From Cellulomonas fimi (lineage in GTDB: Bacteria > Actinomycetota > Actinomycetes > Actinomycetales > Cellulomonadaceae): 64,000 bases of DNA. Positions 38,785 through 49,000 of this stretch are shown one piece after another. The DNA is taken from contig NZ_CP110680.1 of the NCBI RefSeq assembly GCF_028583725.1, positions 1,240,001 through 1,304,000 on the forward strand, written 5' to 3'. Numbering within the stretch: the first letter of the stretch is position 1; each line of letters begins with the position of its first letter. The notes below the pieces were generated by a model. The model did no database searches. It was not told the DNA's origin and saw only the letters and a program-made list of their open reading frames with translations. The translations under genes and the position numbers were made by a program.

Positions 38785-38805
38785 ACGGTAGTCTCCCGTC
38801 GGGAG
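38785..38805. promoter_or_regulatory. Overlapping divergent -10 boxes
   Basis: Minus-strand TACCGT (38790-38785) serves the flavoprotein gene and plus-strand TAGTCT (38789-38794) the DUF3017 gene; the two boxes share two base pairs. GGGAGG (38800-38805) is the Shine-Dalgarno for the plus gene. The two promoters cannot be opened independently. Confidence 0.5.
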
Positions 38806-38813
38806 GCTGATCG

Positions 38814-39218
38814 ATGGTGCAGGAGCGGGTCGGACCGCAGTGGCCGCGGATGACGGACGAGTCGTCGTCGGCGGAGCCCGGCCTGCCGCCGTCCACCGGG
38901 CCGATCCCCGTGGAGGAGGCCCCGCTCGACCCGCGGGCCATCGCGCGCGCGTCCCTCGACGCGGCACGCAACGCGTCGCTGTGGTGGACGAGCGCCGGCG
39001 TGGTGCTCTCCGTGGTCGTCGCGTTCGTCGTCGGCGCCCGCGCCGGTGCCTACACGCTCGCGGGCGTCATGGCGGTGTGCGGTGTCGTGCGTGCCGTGCG
39101 GTCCTCGCCCGGGCCGGTCGCGATCTCGGTCCGGTCCAAGACGATCGACCTGCTCGTGCTGTTCGGCGCCGCGCTGTGCCTGGGCGTCCTCGCGCACTCC
39201 CTCCCGCCCGGCGCCTGA
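38814..39218 (+). CDS. DUF3017 domain-containing membrane protein
   Basis: 134 residues, with two or three helices in the C-terminal part: LWWTSAGVVLSVVVAFVVGA, YTLAGVMAVCGVVRAVRSSP and TIDLLVLFGAALCLGVLAHS. The RAGAYTLAG and SVRSKTIDLLVL stretches match actinobacterial DUF3017, which usually sits near folD, purH and mdh, as it does here except that folD has moved to 61971. ATG 38814 with GGAGG 8 bases upstream. Function unknown. Confidence 0.82.
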   Translation: MVQERVGPQWPRMTDESSSAEPGLPPSTGPIPVEEAPLDPRAIARASLDAARNASLWWTSAGVVLSVVVAFVVGARAGAYTLAGVMAVCGVVRAVRSSPGPVAISVRSKTIDLLVLFGAALCLGVLAHSLPPGA

Positions 39219-39228
39219 TCGCTGACGC

Positions 39229-39266
39229 ACGAAGGGCCCGGCTCCTCGCGGAACCGGGCCCTTCGT
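39229..39266. terminator. Bidirectional hairpin terminator
   Basis: Arms ACGAAGGGCCCGG (39229-39241) and CCGGGCCCTTCGT (39254-39266), between the convergent DUF3017 and aquaporin genes. Confidence 0.85.
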
Positions 39267-39273
39267 CGCGTCG

Positions 39274-40266
39274 TCAGGCCTTGCGGTCCTCCACGACGAG
39301 CACGTCGTCGGTCGTGACGTAGACGTCGTCCTCCTCGAAGAGGTTGTCCTCGACCGGCTCCGACGCGAACGCGCGGTAGACGAGCGCGGCGATCGCGGCG
39401 CCGAGCAGCGGCGCGGCCCAGAACAGCCAGATCTGCTCCCACGCCCACGACTCGGAGAAGATCGCGGTCGCGACCGAGCGGGCGGGGTTGAGCGAGCCGT
39501 TCGTCACGGGGATGGCGACGAGCAGCAGCGCCGCGAGCGTGAGCCCGATCGCGACGGGGGCCGCGCCGGAGGACGTCGCCCGACGGTCCGTGACGCCGAG
39601 GATCACGCCGACGAACACGGCGGTCACGACGAGCTCGATGAGGCCCGCACCGATCCACGAGAAGCCCTCGCCGGCCTGAGCGGCGATCGGCGAGTGCTCG
39701 GCGAAGCCGTTCGACGTGGCCGAGAAGAACCCGCGCTCCTGCGCCGCCAGCGCGGGGAGCGTGGTGACGACGACGAACAGCACCGCCGTCGCGGCGGCCG
39801 CGCCGACGAGCTGCGCGAGCCAGTAGGGGAGCAGGTCGCGCCACGAGGTCCGGCCGGCGAGCACCGCACCGAACGTCACGGCGGGGTTGAAGTGGCCGCC
39901 GGACACGTGGCCGACGGCGGCGATGCCGGCGAAGACCGCGATGCCGAACGCGAGCGCGACCGCGAGCGGGCCGGCCTGCGTCACCGCGGCGTACAGCGCG
40001 GTGCCGACACCCGCGAGGACGAGCACGAACGTGCCGAACGCCTCGGCGCCGAGCCGGGCCAGCAGGCCGGGGCCCGAGGTGACGACCGTGCCGGCGGGCA
40101 CGACGTACGCGTCGACCTCCTCGTCGCTGCCGGCCGCCGGGACGGGCGGCACGGACGGCGTTCCGGGGGTGTCGCCGGGCTTCGCGAAGCCGGTCGCGGG
40201 GGCGGGTCCGGCGGCGGCCTTCGCGTCGGGCGCGCCGGCGGTCTGGTCAGGCGTGTCGTGGGACAT
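39274..40266 (-). CDS. MIP/aquaporin family channel
   Basis: 330 residues, long for the family because of a ~65-residue Pro/Ala-rich N-terminus and an acidic C-terminal tail (DNLFEEDDVYVTTDDVLVVE). Six helices and both half-helix NPA motifs are present: GGHFNPAVTFG and NGSLNPARSV. It aligns best to the AqpZ type, but the selectivity-filter positions read Phe/Leu/Gly/Arg instead of the water-specific Phe/His/Thr/Arg, judged from my recollection of E. coli AqpZ. It may pass solutes other than water. ATG 40266; divergent from icd. Confidence 0.92.
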   Translation of the reverse strand: MSHDTPDQTAGAPDAKAAAGPAPATGFAKPGDTPGTPSVPPVPAAGSDEEVDAYVVPAGTVVTSGPGLLARLGAEAFGTFVLVLAGVGTALYAAVTQAGPLAVALAFGIAVFAGIAAVGHVSGGHFNPAVTFGAVLAGRTSWRDLLPYWLAQLVGAAAATAVLFVVVTTLPALAAQERGFFSATSNGFAEHSPIAAQAGEGFSWIGAGLIELVVTAVFVGVILGVTDRRATSSGAAPVAIGLTLAALLLVAIPVTNGSLNPARSVATAIFSESWAWEQIWLFWAAPLLGAAIAALVYRAFASEPVEDNLFEEDDVYVTTDDVLVVEDRKA

Positions 40267-40398
40267 GTCGGTCCTGTCGTGAGTACGTGTCCGCGGGCGC
40301 GTGCGCGGGCCGGGCCGGCCAACCCGCTGCGCCGTTGCTGATGGGGGCCAGCATGCCAGCCCCGCCTGAGCAGGGGCGCGGTATCGCGCAGCCGTCCG

Positions 40399-40429
40399 TT
40401 CACCGAGATGTCTTGACGTCGAGTAATCT
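40399..40429 (+). promoter_or_regulatory. icd promoter with near-palindromic operator
   Basis: CTTGACGTCGAG (40412-40423), an almost perfect palindrome, is directly followed by -10-like TAATCT (40424-40429), with TTCACC upstream as a weak -35. The same arrangement (CTCGATGTGAAG then ATATCT) occurs before sucC. A shared TCA-cycle repressor is inferred. Confidence 0.5.
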
Positions 40430-40527
40430 TGTCCGCGGAAACCGCCGGCCGACGCGTGCCCCCGCGTGCGCGTGGCCCCGGCCCCCGGGCCCGCCAGGGC
40501 CCTCCCCACGGCACAGGAGACCCCCGC

Positions 40528-41745
40528 ATGGCGAAGATCAAGGTCGTCGGCCCGGTCGTCGAGCTCGACGGCGACGAGATGACGCGCATCATCTGGCAGT
40601 TCATCAAGGACCGCCTGATCCACCCGTACCTCGACATCGACCTGCGCTACTACGACCTGTCGATCCAGAACCGCGACGCCACCGACGACCAGGTGACGAT
40701 CGACGCGGCGCACGCCATCAAGGAGCACGGCGTCGGCGTCAAGTGCGCGACGATCACGCCCGACGAGGCGCGCGTCGAGGAGTTCGGCCTCAAGAAGATG
40801 TGGGTCTCGCCCAACGGCACGATCCGCAACATCCTCGGCGGCGTCGTCTTCCGCGAGCCGATCATCATCAGCAACATCCCGCGCCTGGTCCCGGGCTGGA
40901 ACAAGCCGATCATCATCGGCCGTCACGCCCACGGCGACCAGTACAAGGCGACGAACTTCAAGGTCCCGGGCGCGGGCACGCTGACCCTCACCTACACGCC
41001 GGCCGACGGCTCGGAGCCGATCCACCAGACGGTCGTGACGTACCCGGCCGAGGGTGGCGTCGCGATGGGCATGTACAACTTCAACGAGTCGATCCGCGAC
41101 TTCGCGCGCGCCTCGTTCGCGTACGGCCTGCAGCGCGGGTACCCGGTGTACCTGTCGACGAAGAACACGATCCTCAAGGCCTACGACGGCCAGTTCAAGG
41201 ACATCTTCCAGGAGGTGTTCGACACCGAGTTCAAGGCGGAGTTCGACGCCGCCGGGCTGACCTACGAGCACCGCCTCATCGACGACATGGTCGCCGCGGC
41301 CATGAAGTGGGAGGGCGGCTACGTCTGGGCGTGCAAGAACTACGACGGCGACGTGCAGTCCGACACCGTCGCGCAGGGCTTCGGCTCGCTCGGCCTCATG
41401 ACGTCGGTCCTCATGACCCCGGACGGCAAGACCGTCGAGGCGGAGGCCGCGCACGGCACCGTCACGCGCCACTACCGCCAGTACCAGGCGGGCAAGCCCA
41501 CGTCGACCAACCCGATCGCGTCGATCTTCGCGTGGACCGGCGGCCTCAAGCACCGCGGCAAGCTGGACTCGACGCCCGAGGTCACGCAGTTCGCCGAGAC
41601 CCTCGAGGACGTCGTCATCAAGACCGTCGAGAGCGGCAAGATGACGAAGGACCTCGCGCTGCTCATCGGCCCGGACCAGGCCTGGCTGACGACCGAGGAG
41701 TTCCTCGCCGCGCTCGACGAGAACCTCCAGGCGCGCCTGGGCTGA
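40528..41745 (+). CDS. icd: NADP-dependent isocitrate dehydrogenase, dimeric
   Basis: TCA enzyme converting isocitrate to 2-oxoglutarate with NADP. 405 residues, the homodimeric (eukaryote-like) type: [20 protein letters not shown] at the start, [20 protein letters not shown] with isocitrate-binding Ser/Asn/Arg positions, [20 protein letters not shown] with metal-binding Asp residues, and [18 protein letters not shown] for the cofactor. ATG 40528 with AGGAGA about 7 bases upstream. Followed by a terminator, then mdh. Confidence 0.98.
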   Translation: MAKIKVVGPVVELDGDEMTRIIWQFIKDRLIHPYLDIDLRYYDLSIQNRDATDDQVTIDAAHAIKEHGVGVKCATITPDEARVEEFGLKKMWVSPNGTIRNILGGVVFREPIIISNIPRLVPGWNKPIIIGRHAHGDQYKATNFKVPGAGTLTLTYTPADGSEPIHQTVVTYPAEGGVAMGMYNFNESIRDFARASFAYGLQRGYPVYLSTKNTILKAYDGQFKDIFQEVFDTEFKAEFDAAGLTYEHRLIDDMVAAAMKWEGGYVWACKNYDGDVQSDTVAQGFGSLGLMTSVLMTPDGKTVEAEAAHGTVTRHYRQYQAGKPTSTNPIASIFAWTGGLKHRGKLDSTPEVTQFAETLEDVVIKTVESGKMTKDLALLIGPDQAWLTTEEFLAALDENLQARLG

Positions 41746-41764
41746 TCCCGGCACGCACGACGAC

Positions 41765-41797
41765 GAAGGGCGGCATCCCCTGGGGGTGCCGCCCTTC
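41765..41797. terminator. Terminator after icd
   Basis: Arms GAAGGGCGGCA(TCCCC) and (GGGG)TGCCGCCCTTC, 19 bases after the icd stop. Confidence 0.85.
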
Positions 41798-41819
41798 GCG
41801 CGTGCCCGGGTCCGGGTAG

Positions 41820-42866
<1,047 letters not shown>

Positions 42867-42889
42867 CGACGGGACGGCGCCTGGCGAGC

Positions 42890-43162
42890 ATGCGCGTCGC
42901 GATCCGCGTGCGGCCCGGGGCGTCCCGCACCCGGGTGGGCGGCCTGCACGGCGACCGGCTCGTCGTCGCCGTGCAGGCGCGTGCGGTCGACGGTGCCGCG
43001 ACGGAGGCGGCGCTCGGCGCGCTCGCCGACGCGCTGGGGGTGCGGCGCAGGCACGTGTGGTTGGTGTCGGGTGCGACGAGCCGCGACAAGGTCGTGGAGG
43101 TCGACGACGACGCCGTGCCGGACGACGTGGAGCCGCGGCTCGCGTCCTTGCGCGCCGGCTGA
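42890..43162 (+). CDS. DUF167 (YggU-type) protein
   Basis: 90-residue DUF167 protein: [40 protein letters not shown] and [17 protein letters not shown] cover the family's conserved (V/I)xP.(A/S)xxxx, A(N/T)..(L), and GxxSRxK motifs. Function unknown in the family. Lies 23 bases after mdh and is probably in the same transcript. The KxL position usually reading G(K/R)AN reads DGAAT here. Confidence 0.85.
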   Translation: MRVAIRVRPGASRTRVGGLHGDRLVVAVQARAVDGAATEAALGALADALGVRRRHVWLVSGATSRDKVVEVDDDAVPDDVEPRLASLRAG

Positions 43163-43594
43163 CGGGACGCGCGGCGGGACTGCCGCCGCCGGCGGTGGGC
43201 GACCCTGCGCCGACGACACGCGCGCGGAGGCCCGAATCGCTGCGGCGGCAGTCACAGACCCGTTAACCTCGCTCGCCGAGGGGTATGTCTCTCGCGTGCA
43301 GCAGGGGGCCAGCGGTCGTGGCCGCCCTGTCCTCGGGCCTGTTCCGTGGTGCCCGCGCGGACCGTTCTCCCACGTCATCGGCCATGCGGCGGACGACGCT
43401 CGCAGCCGTCGCGGCGGCGGGCGCCACCGGCACGGCGGTCGTGGACGTGTGACTGCGGGGTCGCGCCGGTCGCTCGGTCGGGCGCCGGTCCGGCCGCCTC
43501 GGTCGAGCACCCGGCGCCCGTGCGACACGGAGCACGACCCGCGGACGGCAGCACGGACCGGTGGAACGAGGCGTTCGCGGATCGGAGCGTGGGT
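43163..43594. other. Gap of 432 bases, no convincing gene
   Basis: Contains a possible promoter (TAACCT, 43264-43269) and a 55-codon open frame starting at ATG 43284 ([20 protein letters not shown]...) whose second half [20 protein letters not shown] looks like a signal peptide but stops at once. There is no clear ribosome-binding site. It may be the leader of the downstream secreted-protein operon, a decayed exported protein, or an unknown small RNA. Confidence 0.3.
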
Positions 43595-44107
43595 GTGAGG
43601 CGAGTGACGGGTGTGGCCGGCGCGGCAGCCGTGGTGGCTGCGGCGGCGGTGGTGTGGGCGAGCGGTGCGGGGGCTGCGGACGCTCCGGTGGAGGTGCAGT
43701 CGTCGTTGGTGGAGGACTTCGCCTACCCGGGTGCGGACGCGATCCTGGAGGAGCACGGGCTGAAGGTGTTCACCGGTGACGGGCACGTCGTGCCGGTGTC
43801 CTCGGGGGCTGTGGGCGGGTCGTGCGCTCCGGGTCTGATCCAGGTGGAGACGTTGGTCGAGGAGGAGCCGTACGGGTCGTACTACTGCTTCCGGACGTCG
43901 GGGACGCGGGGCTTCTTGACCCTGGAGGTGCCGCACACGTTCCTGCTGCGCGGTGGTGACAAGCCGGTGGAGGCGACGGCCGAGCTCGCGAGCGGGGCCG
44001 AGGAGACGTACGAGGTCGCGCCGAACACGTCGATCGCGGTCGACCCGGGTGAAGGCTCTGACATGCCGCAGGCGATCCTCGTCGAGCTCCGGTTCGGTGC
44101 CTGGTGA
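43595..44107 (+). CDS. Small exported protein of unknown function
   Basis: 170 residues with a Sec signal peptide ([20 protein letters not shown], cleavage near AGAADA). The mature part (~140 residues) has two cysteines (GGSCAPGL and GSYYCFRT) that could pair, and is predicted to be mainly beta-strand from its alternating pattern ([27 protein letters not shown]). No family recognised. GTG 43595 is preferred over 43589 because GGAG lies 7 bases upstream. The stop overlaps the start of the S1-like propeller protein by 4 bases, so the two are co-translated. Confidence 0.75.
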   Translation: MRRVTGVAGAAAVVAAAAVVWASGAGAADAPVEVQSSLVEDFAYPGADAILEEHGLKVFTGDGHVVPVSSGAVGGSCAPGLIQVETLVEEEPYGSYYCFRTSGTRGFLTLEVPHTFLLRGGDKPVEATAELASGAEETYEVAPNTSIAVDPGEGSDMPQAILVELRFGAW

Positions 44108-45729
44108 GCGGGCGCGAGGGGCGTCGGCCTCTGGGCCGCACGGGCCGGGTGTGGGCGGTGCGCGCGGGTGTCGTCGCGCTGGTGCTGGGCGGCGTCGGCG
44201 TGCCGAGCGCCTACGCGATCGCGGGGGCGACGCCGACCGGCGCGGTCGCCGCGGCGACGGTGAAGCTCGACGTGACGGTGGCCGACCACGAGGCGCGGGC
44301 GTGCTCGGGTGCGCTGGTGAACCGGCGCTGGGTGGTCACGGCGAAGTCGTGCTTCCAGCCGGCTCCGGGCGCGCCGGTGGTGACCGGGACGCCGGCGTGG
44401 ACGACGAAGGCGACGGTCGGCCGGGTGGACCTCACCGGGACGGCCGGCCGTGTGGTGGCCGTCGACTGGCTCGAGCCGCACCCTGACCGGGACGTCGTGC
44501 TGGCGCGTCTGGCGGAGCCCGTCGACGGCGTCGCGACGGTCGGTCTGGCCTCGACGGCACCCGCCGTGGGGCAGGAGCTGACCGTCGCCGGCTACGGGCG
44601 CACGGCGACGTCCCTCGTGCCGGACACCGCGCACGCGGCGACGTACACGGTCACCGCGGTGGCCGCCGGCACGATCGACATCCAGGCGACCGGTGCGGGC
44701 TCGACGATCTGCAAGGGCGACGCGGGCGGTCCCGCGCTCCGGGCGACCGCGACCGGCGTGGAGCTCGTCGCGATCCACCACACCGCCTACCAGGGCGGCT
44801 GCCTCGGCTCGGCCACCACGCGCCAGGGAGCGACCGAGACGCGGGTCGACGTCCTGCGCGACTGGATCGGCCGGACGATCAACGCGAGCGGCATCGACCT
44901 CGACGGCAACGGCCGGGCCGACGTGTTCTGGGCCAGCCCGAACGACGGCCGCTGGCGGGTGTCGGCGGACGGCACGGCGCCGTGGTCCGTCATCAACGGC
45001 GCGGGCGTCCTGCCGGCGAGCTGGTACCGGTTCGGCGACCTCAACGGTGACGGGAAGGACGACGTCTTCCTGGCGCACCCCGACGGCCGGTGGCTCGTGT
45101 CGTACAGCGGCACGTCGGGCTGGGTGCAGACCGGCAAGGACCCGAACGCCGCCGGCAACGTGAAGCTGGGCGACCTGAACGGCGACGGGAAGGACGACAT
45201 CTTCTGGGCGTGGGCGGCCGACGGGAACTGGCGGGTCACGTACGACGGCGGCGCGACGAACTGGTCGATCATCAACAACGGCGGTGCGATCGGCACGGAG
45301 CGCTTCCAGCTCGGCGACGTCAACGGCGACGGCAAGGACGACGTGTTCCTGCCGAACTCGGACGGTCGCTTCCTGGTGTCGTACAGCGGGACGAGCGCGT
45401 GGACCTCGCTCGGCTCGGACACCAACCCGCAGGGCAACGTCAAGCTCGGCGACATGAACGGCGACGGCAAGGACGACATCTTCTGGGCGTGGCCCGTCGA
45501 CGGGAACTGGCGGGTGCTCTACCAGGGCGAGTCGAACTGGAAGATCATCAACAACGGCGGCGCGCTCGGGACCGAGCGGTTCCAGCTCGCGGACCTCGAC
45601 GGCGACGGCAAGGACGACGTCTTCCTCGCGAACTCCGACGGCCGGTGGCTGGTGTCGTACGGCGGCACCACGGGCTGGCACACGCTCAACGGCGACGGCG
45701 AGAGCGCGGGCCAGGTCGTGGTCCGATGA
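44104..45729 (+). CDS. Secreted trypsin-fold pseudoprotease with FG-GAP/VCBS propeller
   Basis: 541 residues: a signal peptide (about 1-40), a chymotrypsin-fold domain (about 45-260) and six FG-GAP/VCBS repeats with calcium loops DLNGDGKDD (about residues 266, 313, 357, 406, 450, 498). In the protease domain the disulphide cysteines ([18 protein letters not shown]) and the Asp region (DRDVVLARL) remain, but the catalytic His position reads TAKSC instead of TAAHC and the catalytic Ser reads GDAGGP instead of GDSGGP. It should therefore lack proteolytic activity and may act as a binding protein. Repeats alternate between a [11 protein letters not shown] type and a DGNWRVxY type. GTG 44104. Confidence 0.88.
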   Translation: MSGREGRRPLGRTGRVWAVRAGVVALVLGGVGVPSAYAIAGATPTGAVAAATVKLDVTVADHEARACSGALVNRRWVVTAKSCFQPAPGAPVVTGTPAWTTKATVGRVDLTGTAGRVVAVDWLEPHPDRDVVLARLAEPVDGVATVGLASTAPAVGQELTVAGYGRTATSLVPDTAHAATYTVTAVAAGTIDIQATGAGSTICKGDAGGPALRATATGVELVAIHHTAYQGGCLGSATTRQGATETRVDVLRDWIGRTINASGIDLDGNGRADVFWASPNDGRWRVSADGTAPWSVINGAGVLPASWYRFGDLNGDGKDDVFLAHPDGRWLVSYSGTSGWVQTGKDPNAAGNVKLGDLNGDGKDDIFWAWAADGNWRVTYDGGATNWSIINNGGAIGTERFQLGDVNGDGKDDVFLPNSDGRFLVSYSGTSAWTSLGSDTNPQGNVKLGDMNGDGKDDIFWAWPVDGNWRVLYQGESNWKIINNGGALGTERFQLADLDGDGKDDVFLANSDGRWLVSYGGTTGWHTLNGDGESAGQVVVR

Positions 45730-46074
45730 CGGTGGCCGCTGCTGCGCCTGTGGTGGCCGAGGTGGCACCCGTGGCGTGACGCGTCGGCGGCGACGCCGGC
45801 AGGACGCCGACGGCGACCCGCGTCGGCCCGGGACACCCCGGGCGGGCGCGGGTCGTCCGCGTCCCGGGACCCTCCGGCAGGGCGCCGTGGTCGGGCTGAC
45901 GCGGTCGGCGCGCGCCGCCGGGAGCCGCGTGCTGAACTGGTGCGCGTTCGAGGGGGGTGTCCGGTCCGTGTCCGCTGGACCGATTGGCCCGAAACCCTTG
46001 CTGCAACTTGCAGCAAGAATGTACGGTCGCGACGTCCCGCCACACCGCTGTGCCGGGTCGACGAAGGAGTCGCC
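45730..46074 (+). promoter_or_regulatory. Intergenic region with perfect LacI-type palindrome before the amylopullulanase gene
   Basis: The 21-base perfect inverted repeat at 45997-46017 has half-site CTTGCTGCAA mirrored around a central C. It overlaps a candidate -35 TTGCTG (45998-46003); TACGGT (46022-46027) at an 18-base spacer is the candidate -10. The palindrome resembles maltose-regulator (MalR-type LacI) operators of Actinobacteria, which suits an alpha-glucan enzyme. SD GAAGGAG is just before the ATG. The first ~250 bases hold nothing recognisable. Confidence 0.7.
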
Positions 46075-49000
46075 ATGTCGCGCCGCCCATCCGCCCCTCC
46101 GAGAGCCCGCGTCACCCCCGTCCCCGCCCGCCGAGCCGTCGCGGGCGCCACCGCGCTCGCCCTCGCCACGGGTCTCGTCGGCACCGCCGCGCTGGTCACG
46201 GCCGCCCCCGCGACCGCCGCGGCGACCAGCGCCGCGCTCGTCGGCAGCCTCCAGTCGGAGCTCGGCTGCACAGAGGACTGGCAGCCGGCCTGCGACGCGA
46301 CCGAGCTGGTCCCCGTCGGCGACGGCACGTTCACCGCGGACTTCGAGGTCCCCGCGGGCACGTGGGAGTACAAGGTCGCGCTCGACGACGCGTGGGACGC
46401 GTCCTACGGGGTCGACGGCTCGGGCGACAACAGCCCGCTCGTCCTCGCGGGCGCGACGACGCTGCGCGTGACGTACGACGACGCGACGCACCGCACGTCG
46501 GTCACACCCCTGGGCCTGGCCGGCGGCTACACGGACGAGGACGCGGACCTCGTCGCCGAGCCCGTGCGCGACCCGGGCGCCGGCAAGAGCTTCTACTTCG
46601 TCATGACGGACCGGTTCGCGAACGCGGACCCGTCGAACGACACCGGCGGGCTCACGGGTGACCGCCTGACGACGGGCCTCGACCCGACCGACAAGGGCTT
46701 CTACCACGGCGGCGACCTCGCGGGTCTGCGCGAGCGGCTCGACTACATCGCGGGCCTCGGCACGACGGCGATCTGGCTGACCCCGTCGTTCAAGAACAAC
46801 CCCGTGCAGGGCACCGGCGCGGACGCGTCCGCCGGGTACCACGGGTACTGGATCACCGACTTCACGCAGATCGACCCGCACCTCGGCACCAACGCCGAGC
46901 TCGAGGCGCTCATCGACGACGCGCACGCGCGCGGCATCGACGTGTACTTCGACATCATCACGAACCACACGGCGGACGTCATCGACTACGCCGAGGGGAC
47001 GTACGACTACGTCGAGCAGGACGACGTCCCGTACCGCACGGCCGACGGCACGGAGTTCGACCCGGCCGACTACGCGGGCACGGACGACTTCCCGACGCTG
47101 GACCCGGCGACGTCGTTCCCGTACACGCCGGTGATCGACCCGGCCGACGCCGACCGCAAGGTCCCGGCCTGGCTCAACGACCCGACCGTCTACCACAACC
47201 GCGGGAACTCGACCTGGACCGGTGAGTCGGTCACGTACGGCGACTTCTCGGGCCTGGACGACCTCATGACCGAGGACCCGCGCGTCGTGCAGGGCTTCGA
47301 GGACGTCTACGAGGCGTGGGTCGACCTCGGCATCGACGGCTTCCGCATCGACACCGCGAAGCACGTGAACTTCGAGTTCTGGGAGCAGTGGGCGACCGCG
47401 ATCGGCGAGCACGCCGCGTCGGTCGGCAACCCGGACTTCTTCATGTTCGGCGAGGTCTACGACGCCGACCCGGCGAAGCTCTCGCCGTACATGCGCCGGA
47501 CCGACATGAACGCGGTGCTCGACTTCACGTTCCAGTCGGCCGCCGCGGGGTACGCGGGCGGGTCGTCGTCGGCCGAGGCGCTGTCGACGCTGTTCGCGGG
47601 CGACGACTACTACACGACGCCGACGTCCAACGCGCAGGCGCTGCCCACGTTCCTCGGCAACCACGACATGGGCCGCATCGGCCACTTCGTGAAGAACGCC
47701 TCGGACCCGCAGGCCCGCTCGCAGCTCGCGCACGCGCTCATGTACCTGACGCGCGGCCAGCCGGTCGTCTACTACGGCGACGAGCAGGGCTTCGTCGGTG
47801 ACGGCTCGCTGAACGGGACCGACAAGGACGCACGCCAGTCGCTGTTCGCGACGCAGGTCGACGAGTACGCGGACCAGGCGCTGCTCGACGGGACGACCGC
47901 GGGCTCGGTGGACCGCTACGACACCGACACGGTGCTGTACCGGACGATCGCCGACCTCGCGGCGCTGCGGGCCGAGACGCCCGCGCTGCGCACGGGTGCG
48001 CAGATCGAGCGGTACTCCGACGCCGGCGTGTACGCGTTCTCGCGTGTCGACGAGGCGGAGAAGGTCGAGCACCTCGTCGCGCTCAACAACGGCACGGCCC
48101 CGGCGACGGTCGCGGTCGACACGCTCACGCCGGGTGCGACCTTCACCGGGCTGTACGGCACGACGGGCACGGTCACCGCCGCGGCCGACGGCACGGTGTC
48201 GCTCACGATCCCGGCGCTGTCCGCGGTCGTCCTGCGGGCCGGCACGACCGTCGGTGCGCCCGCGACGGCCGGTGCGATCACGCTCGACGTGCCCGGTGCG
48301 GGCGGGGCGGTCACCGGTGTCGCGCCCGTGGGCGCGGACGTCGCGGACGACGTGTGGAGCCAGACGTCGTTCGCCTACCGCGTCGTGGGCGACGACGCGT
48401 GGACCGCCCTCGGCACGTCCGAGACGACGAGCCCGCGCGTCTACCACGACGTCACGGGCCTGGCCCGCGGCACCCTCGTCGAGTACCGCGCGGTCACGGT
48501 CGACGCGGCCGGCCACCGGTCCGCGGCGTCGAGCTTCGGGAGCGTCGGCATCCGCGTCGACGGGGACGTGGACGAGGGACCCGACCCGGGCGACCTCGTG
48601 GTGTCGGTGCCGGGCAGCCACAACAGCGAGATGGGCTGCGCGGGCGACTGGGCGCCGGCGTGCGAGACCACGCGCCTGACCTACCGCGCCGACGGCGTCT
48701 ACGCGGGCACGTTCACGCTCCCCGCGGGCACCTACGAGTACAAGGTCGCGATCGGCGGCTCGTGGACCGAGAACTACGGCGCGGGCGGTGTGCGCGACGG
48801 CGCGAACGTCACGTACACGCTGGCGGCGCCGACCGCGGTGACCTTCTACTACGACCCGGTCACCCACTGGTTCACGTCGACGGCGCAGGGCCCGATCCTC
48901 ACGGTCCCGGGCTCGCACAACTCCGAGGTGGGCTGCGCGGCCGACTGGTCGCCCGACTGCCTCAGGACCTGGCTGCAGGACCCGGACGGCGACGGCACCT

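Noticed and set aside
43284..43451. 55-codon open frame with signal-peptide-like end
   Set aside because: No ribosome-binding site, no conserved feature, stops immediately after the hydrophobic stretch; kept only as a remark on the gap.
44898..45700. Regular ~140-base repeats considered as a CRISPR or satellite array
   Set aside because: The periodicity is in frame and encodes FG-GAP/VCBS calcium-binding blades; units are not exact and there are no spacers.
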